A stretch of 13,324 bases of DNA, from the NCBI GenBank assembly GCA_001642415.1, contig LTDK01000145.1, forward strand, positions 1-13,324, read 5' to 3'. This stretch comes from Nematocida ironsii (taxonomy: Eukaryota; Microsporidia). The notes under the pieces are model-generated. The model was not told the DNA's origin, made no database searches, and was given only the letters and a program-made list of their open reading frames with translations. The translations under genes were made by a program, and so were the position numbers. Below are positions 8,194 through 13,324 of this stretch, piece by piece; the stretch's first letter is position 1; every line of letters starts with the position of its first letter.

Positions 8194-8554
8194 ATTCTAT
8201 AAGGCATAAATAATATTTATTTTAAATAAATCATAACTAATTCATATTTAATAAAAGTAAAAAAGAATAAAAGACAATAAATAGTGAGTTAACTTTATTA
8301 TTTACATAGCTTCTCATCTGCGTATACATATACAGAATAAAGTACATAGCATATAAAGAAGAAAATATCATATACTGGGGAATATATCCTTGTTATAAAA
8401 ATAGAACCACATAGGATAGTTACTTTTTCTAGAGTTATTTTAGAACAATACATAAATAAACCATTCACATGTTCTCTAGCAATTATTGCTTTGGATAGTA
8501 ATAGTATTTAAATGATATTTGTTTATTCAACTGCACTGTTTATTCTTAAGGTTA
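8194..8554. other. AT-rich intergenic region between the paralogues
   Basis: These 361 bp hold the promoter of paralogue 1 (right next to its ATG at 8193) and the 3' flank of paralogue 2. Homopolymer and TA-rich stretches dominate; 8401-8460 has only 14 G or C in 60. No ORF, RNA gene or strong hairpin is seen. Confidence 0.6.
8539..8544 (-). terminator. Poly(A) signal of the second large paralogue
   Basis: AATAAA on the minus strand, 10 nt beyond the TAA stop at 8557-8555, in the same place as the signal after the first paralogue. Confidence 0.55.
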
Positions 8555-8611
8555 TTAAAGAACAGAATTTAAAATATTATAGTGTAGGCCAAGCTTAGAC
8601 TTTGTGTAATT
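8539..8611. repeat. Conserved 3' end shared with the first paralogue (copy 2)
   Basis: Counterpart of 4971-5043, without gaps. Includes the 23-bp exact match at 8589-8611, the stop codon and the poly(A) signal. Confidence 0.8.
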
Positions 8612-11600
8612 GACATTCTTTACACTTATATGTATTCTAGAAATATCTGGAAGAATATATGGGGCTTGGTTTATGTATGTCTTTAAATCCTCAATATTTT
8701 CTTTCAGTATAGGGCTAAGCATAGAGTGCATTTTATTATTTTTAGTTAATAATTCATTCATGCGTGTTTTCATTTCTGGGCAGGTAAGAGGAATTGTAAA
8801 ACTTTGATCGGTACTTTTTCTCGTATATATGCATATTCCATAACAAAGCATATCCTGCGAGGTATGCTTTCTTTGGAGCGTGTCTAAAAATAAGGATAAG
8901 GTTTTGCGCTTAGTCATTTTCTTTAATCCAGCTGTAGTGCAATTGATATTATTTGACCATAGGCTCAGCTCGTAGTTGGTGTATTCTCCTATATAAAATT
9001 GTCTTTTTGCAAGCCATAATATTTTTATAATATTACTACATTCAAATTTTATTTGTTGAATCTCCATGGCATAGCAGTCATAGTCCTCATATGGGGTATT
9101 TTTATCTAATATGTAGAAATCGCTGTAATAATGTATTTCATGCCTATATTTTTTAAGTAATTCTATAATTGTTTGGCTTTGATCTGTTTTTTCAGTTATA
9201 GAATCTAGCCAATTAGAAAACTCAATAGGAACTAGGTCTTGATAGTCTAATAGTTTTTTAGTTTCATACTCTTCCGACTTTAAAACATAAGAGCCAGAGT
9301 GCACTGCTGGTATAGTTAGTTTAGATAGGAATAGTGGTATTCTAGGCGCATGCATATTTTTTGTATATCCATCAAACAACTTCTTTGCCTCTTCTTGATT
9401 TTCTTTGTACGCCGCATTAACCACTTCTGCGCCTATTGGATTGAACTGAGCAAATATGAACTCTGCTCTTTCTATATTCTCTTGAATGTAATAAAATACA
9501 ACATCAAAGCCCAGCCTGTCCATCTCTTCTATGGTTTTGTCCAGGTCTGCACTGTTTTTACCTAATATTTTGCTGTTTTGGCCTTTTTTAGTACCTTTAT
9601 TTTCAACAGGCAAAGTAACAATTGACCAGGTTTTGTTTTTCCTGTTATATTTGAATGCATGGATATTATTAGTCCATGCATATCTAGTATATAAACGGTG
9701 GTGTGTTATTTTCTGTATATACTCTAAAATTCTTTTAATTGTATGGATATAATGATACGTTATAACATTATCTTTTGTATCTACAAAAAATGGAAGATGT
9801 ATAATATGAACACGATGTGTGTGGTTGTCTACAAGCTGGACATGATAGTGGTTCGAATATGAGAGTTCAACTATATTTTTATGTATATTACTACACTCTA
9901 TACTTTTATATAATATATTATCTAAAAACCTTGGTTTTAAATCGTCCTTATTACAGTATTTAAATGAAATGGAAAAGGCATTATAATGGGCCAGCATAAT
10001 AGTGGCAGTTCCTCGGTATACAGATATATCATTGTCTGGGCGTGGCGTATATTGCTGTATAGATAGATAGTTGCTGTTACTCTTCTTTGGATCGCGGCTG
10101 GCTTCTTTATAAAGATTTGTGTTTATTTTATATAAACACTCAGAATATCTATAGAAATAAGTAAATACTTTATATACAAGCTGATATATTTGAATATTAT
10201 CCATTTCATACAATAAAGATCCAAGTATATTAGCTTTTATGTTTTTATATGACTTTTCTACTATATCATTATTACTATGTATGCTTCCATATAAATATTC
10301 TATAATGCAAAAGAGATTGCATATGTTTATAGCAGTCTTATTGTAGCATTGAAACAAAATATTATTTTTTACTAGATTAATTTCGTCATACTGCATATAA
10401 AATAAGTCTTCATATATTTCAGGAATACACAGAATCAGTAGAAGCTTCCGCTTTAAATCCAAGTCTTTCTGCAATTCTTCTGTATCTGTAGAAGTAGAAT
10501 TTTGTATATAGTGAGAAATATAGGAGGACCACAGGCTCTCTGCATGCCATAGAAGATTTATGTCTTTTTTGATGTATATATCGCCTAGTGTAATATTATA
10601 TGGCTTGACTATTGATGTATATGAATCACATTTTAAACGATCCACTGGTTCATTATAACAAAACCTGCATTGCTTAGTTAAATAACTATTTAAATCTATA
10701 AATACTTCTTTATAGTAGGTTAGACCACAATCTTTAAATGTTTTTTTCAATTCAGCTGGATATTTGCTTAGATGCCTAATAAATCCCAATCCCAATTGGA
10801 TATTGTCTCTTTTTTCTAAATGCAAGGCAATCCATATATTTTTGCTTTTGTTAATAGCATCTATTGTGCTCTTTGTTAATTTTGGTTCTGCATCCTCTAT
10901 ATTTACTTTAATACCAAATAGCAATGGTGCTGTTGTTTTATACTTAGTGGGGTCTTTTAATATAGATAGTTTATATCCATGCAATTCTTTTATGAAAATC
11001 TTATACTGGTCTGAATTTTTGATTGCATGTAATTTAAAGCCTCTACTGCGCTTTTGCTTTTTTTTGCCTTCTTTATCCACTGTAAGTTTTCTTTTTCTCT
11101 TTTTTATTGTACATGTGCTTTCTTGGGCACTTTCTGAATTAGGGCTAATTTTATTTAATTCTTCGCTAGCAACGCTGACTGCTGATGTGTCTGGTATCGA
11201 AGCATTGGGTTCTAAATTAGTCCAAATTAATTTGTCATTATACAATTGTTCTAGTGTAGAAGGATTAGTTTCAAGAAAATTGTCTATAGTCTGCAAGTTA
11301 CATATATTAGAGTCTGTAGTTTCTATAAAGTTTTCTCCTATGAAACCATCATCCGGCCCATTTGGGATTTCAATACCTAGACCTAAAAAAATATCACTGC
11401 ATGTTGAATACCCACTGTAGGCTTCTTTGTATAAATTTCTATCATAGCTATCCAATCTAATATTGTTCTCTATAGAAAAATAATTATCCAAATTATCTAT
11501 AGAATTAATGCACTGGTCGCTTGAAGTGCAAATAACAAGATTTATTACTTTTACAATAGATGCCCACATATACAGCTGCTGGGTAAATGTTATTGTTGTA

Positions 11601-11635
11601 TTTTTTTCTATTGTTGTTATCTTTGGAGTCTTCAT
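8555..11635 (-). CDS. Large predicted secreted protein, paralogue 2, with NLS-like cluster (1026 residues)
   Basis: ATG at 11635, TAA at 8555. The N-terminus has a moderate hydrophobic segment (residues ~21-36, LYMWASIVKVINLVIC) that fits a signal peptide, though weaker than in paralogue 1. Residues ~40-175 are acidic and Ser/Asn-rich, with the shared TIDNFLETN motif near 116-124. Residues ~178-198 carry two basic clusters, KKRKRK and KKKQKRSR, separated by about nine residues: a bipartite nuclear-localisation pattern missing from the equivalent place in paralogue 1. The rest aligns with paralogue 1 with roughly half the residues identical by eye in the C-terminal third, including IEEMDRLGFDVVFYYIQENI, GEYTNYEL and GICIYTRKST. 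No enzyme motif is recognised. Secretion into the host cell followed by nuclear import is possible but untested. Confidence 0.92.
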   Translation of the reverse strand: MKTPKITTIEKNTTITFTQQLYMWASIVKVINLVICTSSDQCINSIDNLDNYFSIENNIRLDSYDRNLYKEAYSGYSTCSDIFLGLGIEIPNGPDDGFIGENFIETTDSNICNLQTIDNFLETNPSTLEQLYNDKLIWTNLEPNASIPDTSAVSVASEELNKISPNSESAQESTCTIKKRKRKLTVDKEGKKKQKRSRGFKLHAIKNSDQYKIFIKELHGYKLSILKDPTKYKTTAPLLFGIKVNIEDAEPKLTKSTIDAINKSKNIWIALHLEKRDNIQLGLGFIRHLSKYPAELKKTFKDCGLTYYKEVFIDLNSYLTKQCRFCYNEPVDRLKCDSYTSIVKPYNITLGDIYIKKDINLLWHAESLWSSYISHYIQNSTSTDTEELQKDLDLKRKLLLILCIPEIYEDLFYMQYDEINLVKNNILFQCYNKTAINICNLFCIIEYLYGSIHSNNDIVEKSYKNIKANILGSLLYEMDNIQIYQLVYKVFTYFYRYSECLYKINTNLYKEASRDPKKSNSNYLSIQQYTPRPDNDISVYRGTATIMLAHYNAFSISFKYCNKDDLKPRFLDNILYKSIECSNIHKNIVELSYSNHYHVQLVDNHTHRVHIIHLPFFVDTKDNVITYHYIHTIKRILEYIQKITHHRLYTRYAWTNNIHAFKYNRKNKTWSIVTLPVENKGTKKGQNSKILGKNSADLDKTIEEMDRLGFDVVFYYIQENIERAEFIFAQFNPIGAEVVNAAYKENQEEAKKLFDGYTKNMHAPRIPLFLSKLTIPAVHSGSYVLKSEEYETKKLLDYQDLVPIEFSNWLDSITEKTDQSQTIIELLKKYRHEIHYYSDFYILDKNTPYEDYDCYAMEIQQIKFECSNIIKILWLAKRQFYIGEYTNYELSLWSNNINCTTAGLKKMTKRKTLSLFLDTLQRKHTSQDMLCYGICIYTRKSTDQSFTIPLTCPEMKTRMNELLTKNNKMHSMLSPILKENIEDLKTYINQAPYILPDISRIHISVKNVNYTKSKLGLHYNILNSVL
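10371..10593. repeat. Near-identical 223-bp block shared by the paralogues (copy 2)
   Basis: Counterpart of 6788-7010, encoding about residues 348-422 of paralogue 2. Both ends of the match are abrupt: upstream of 10371 in window order the sequences are unrelated by eye at the base level, and after 10593 they diverge at once. Confidence 0.9.
11040..11104 (-). other. Bipartite nuclear-localisation-like coding segment
   Basis: Residues ~178-198 of paralogue 2. The pattern of two basic clusters about nine residues apart is seen directly; its function is inferred. Nucleotides here are A-rich on the coding strand, so an expansion of Lys codons is an alternative explanation. Confidence 0.5.
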
Positions 11636-11916
11636 ATTTTACAAATTAAAATATCATCTTTAAATTAAAGAAGTCTACTCTAAAAAACTGTATGATTTAA
11701 TGTTAATAAGCAAAGCTTACAAAAAACATCAAAAGTGATAGCAATAGAGAAATATTCTAAAATAATTGCATTTAATTAAAATTTAGGATATGTTCTCCAC
11801 TGGTTACTACCACACTATGAACCATAGAATACAGGAGTCTCACGCTTACCTATGCTAAGAGAGCTGTTATATACGGATGTATAAAGCCTTATAAGAGAAT
11901 AATAATAAAAACGTAA
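11636..11916. other. Divergent intergenic region
   Basis: It lies between the start of paralogue 2 (minus strand) and the first ATG of the decayed plus-strand region, so it probably held promoters in both directions. It is AT-rich at the left end and more mixed from 11790. A weak 5-bp inverted repeat (TGGTT 11801-11805, AACCA 11820-11824) is present. No gene is recognised. Confidence 0.5.
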
Positions 11917-12794
11917 ATGAGCCCAATTTATGTAACAGAAAAAAACAAAATAAAAGGAGAATTAGAAAGTCCATCTACTGTATCTAGGGAAAATTATAAA
12001 AACATACAAGAATATATGCCTTTAGTAGAAGAGGTATTCCAGATCATACCACTAGACTAAGGCAGAAACATAGTTAAAGGACTAATGGAAGAAATATACT
12101 ACTCATTGAAGAATTTCCCCCAAGAATAAAACTTTTTTAGTGAGAACATAAGCTTTTGAAGCGTTTCGACAACACAGAAAGTAGAGTATATGATGATGGA
12201 TCCATGCACTAAGTAGACCAAGTAGAACATCCGTCACATGAATGGACAAAAACTGACTGGAAGTGATGTTAGGAAGATTTTCTAGTGTGTCTCGAGGAAC
12301 ACAAGAAACATTGTCCAATTAGAAAGCCTAGTATATGTCACATTGCAGCAGCATCGGAAGAGGCCTATGAAGCCTGGGGCACAGTTTATGTGGCTTGAGT
12401 CTTAAGGGAACGCTTTTCAATAGAAGATGTTAGACAGGATCTTAGACGATTACTCTGGGAGTATTCACAGGAGATATGAGACTTATGGAATGTGGCAGGC
12501 AATCTCGCCCTACAGAATGTACTGAAGAAGCTACATGATCTATGCGTTTATTTGTATAAATAGTTATATAGCAGAAGTAATTTTAAGTTTATGTATGGAA
12601 TAAGAATTTAAAATAAAAAGCCATTCGAGGCTTACGGACAGAGGATATTATACAGTTGGGGATAGAACAGCAGAGCCAAGCACTGCCTTATAAATAGCAG
12701 ACAGATTGGAGTAGCCGTTTATTTAATAATAGGTGTACTGGCTGTGTACATGGGGATTGCACTGTACTGTCTGCTTACAGTAAATCATTACTAA
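11917..12794 (+). pseudogene. Decayed gene, probably a membrane protein with a hydrophobic C-terminal segment
   Basis: ATG at 11917 opens a frame (MSPIYVTEKNKIKGELES) that reads 47 codons to TAA at 12058. It stays protein-like beyond it (GRNIVKGLMEEIYYSLKNF) until about 12126. The frame then shifts, perhaps at the C5 run 12117-12121 or the T6 run 12132-12137. The new frame gives coherent stretches such as EDFLVCLEEHKKHCPIRKP, IAAASEEAYEAWGTVYVA and RFSIEDVRQDLRRLLWEYS, broken by stops at 12210, 12264, 12270, 12396, 12477, 12561, 12609 and 12663. It ends with a 26-residue hydrophobic segment (12705-12782, IGVAVYLIIGVLAVYMGIAL and on) and TAA at 12792. Stop density alone is no better than chance, so the call rests on composition and the membrane segment. 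Family unknown. Confidence 0.5.
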
Positions 12795-13269
12795 ACATAC
12801 TTATTATGTATATGTAATTGATACAGCGTCTTACTGCGAGTTGAGGTCCAGCTTACTACACAGATATCGCATATATATTACGCCTATGCCAGTGATATAG
12901 TATAATCCGGTACAACGAAGTTATAAGCAGTGTGCTGTGGTAGAGGTACAGGAAGGGGAATTCATGTACGCGCTAGTGCCTTATTAAGTCGGTGCAGACT
13001 ACGCAGCGGTTCTAAATGTTAGATGTACAAGCATCAAGGGAAAAAGTAACATGCGTCGAATTACCTAATAAAAAGATTGGAGCATAATCTAACCCATATG
13101 GCTCCCCCGAAGGGATGTGATAGTAGAAGACCCCGCCCGAGTATTGAATGTCGAGTTCTCCTGCACCTCTCAGCACACTACTTATAACTTCACTGCACAA
13201 GAAAGAGAAGCAGCTCTCCGGGACACTGAAACTCAGAATGCGAGGCCTTTAAATACCTTCAAAAAATAA
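12795..13269 (+). pseudogene. Further decayed coding stretch, possibly the continuation of the same gene
   Basis: Protein-like pieces alternate between frames: YSVLLRVEVQLTTQIS at about 12822-12869, then YNPVQRSYKQC and VEVQEGEFMYALVPY up to a TAA at 12985, then EKVTCVELPNKKIG near 13040-13085 in a third frame, and finally RRDVIVEDPARVLNVEF leading to LRDTETQNARPLNTFKK and TAA at 13267-13269. At least three frame changes and several stops break it. If joined to the segment before it, the hydrophobic stretch at 12705-12782 would be an internal membrane anchor followed by an outer domain. The GC share is high for this window (58 of 120 bases at 13081-13200, hand counted). It could also be a separate gene relic. 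Confidence 0.4.
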
Positions 13270-13324
13270 TTAATTTGTCTAAATATGGTAGAGTGACCAT
13301 GCATTATACGCATCTAGATCTATT

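Noticed and set aside
10764..11420. 218-codon plus-strand ORF inside paralogue 2
   Set aside because: It lies fully antisense to a strongly supported gene with a conserved paralogue; the hydrophobic product is expected from antisense of Lys/Asn-rich codons.
12103..12318. 71-codon minus-strand ORF in the decayed region
   Set aside because: It opens with TTG, not ATG, and lies opposite the more convincing plus-strand protein-like frame.
12264..12479. TGA read as tryptophan (altered genetic code) in the decayed region
   Set aside because: TAA and TAG also interrupt the same frame, and the intact genes read through to their ends with TGG for Trp and no in-frame TGA.
11917..12794. Degenerate retrotransposon gag
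   Set aside because: The EEAYEAW and LRRLLWEYS stretches looked gag-like at first, but the hydrophobic C-terminal segment, the lack of a zinc knuckle, protease or reverse-transcriptase motif, and no visible long terminal repeats argue against it.
12130..12794. Stops as a sign of C-to-T (deamination or RIP-like) mutation
   Set aside because: Every stop codon is one C-to-T step from CAA, CAG or CGA, so the pattern is uninformative without an intact homologue.
12960..13030. Possible tRNA (GGTTCTAAAT resembling a T-arm)
   Set aside because: No matching acceptor stem, anticodon arm or D-arm could be folded around it.
13012..13200. 62-codon minus-strand ORF
   Set aside because: It opens with TTG (13200-13198), is short, and the plus strand gives a better protein-like reading over the same bases.

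Overview
The window looks like a gene-sparse, AT-rich stretch of a compact eukaryotic genome. The best guess is a microsporidian, possibly one related to Nematocida. This is inferred from four things: long intron-free reading frames; lysine-, asparagine- and isoleucine-rich proteins; a tandem pair of large paralogues with N-terminal signal sequences, which fits the expanded secreted families of that group; and AATAAA signals at or within about 10 nt of the stop codons of three minus-strand genes. No bacterial features (Shine-Dalgarno sites, operons) are seen. No gene could be matched to a named family from the sequence alone, so all products are given as uncharacterised.

Layout. (1) Positions 3-2807, plus strand: the 3' part of a large gene cut off by the window start. 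It encodes a repetitive, Glu/Lys-rich N-terminal half and a folded C-terminal half with leucine-rich-repeat-like segments. (2) Positions 2945-4264, minus strand and convergent with gene 1: a 439-residue protein with an extremely Arg/Lys-rich N-terminus. (3) Positions 4265-4986: AT-rich intergenic DNA with one perfect 12-bp inverted repeat and one doubtful micro-ORF. (4) Positions 4987-8193 and 8555-11635, both minus strand: two tandem paralogues of 1068 and 1026 residues, predicted to be secreted. They share motifs along their whole length, plus a 223-bp block that is almost identical at the DNA level, which suggests recent gene conversion. The second paralogue has a bipartite nuclear-localisation-like cluster that the first lacks at the equivalent position. 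(5) Positions 11636-11916: divergent intergenic DNA. (6) Positions 11917 to about 13269, plus strand: a GC-richer region without a long open frame. Read across frames it gives protein-like stretches, including a 26-residue hydrophobic segment. It is interpreted as one or two decayed genes for a membrane protein.

How they may work together. The two large paralogues are candidate host-exposed proteins, diversified by duplication, N-terminal divergence and gene conversion. The basic protein and the repetitive LRR-like protein could belong to the same fast-evolving, lineage-specific gene set, but nothing in the sequence ties them to a common pathway.
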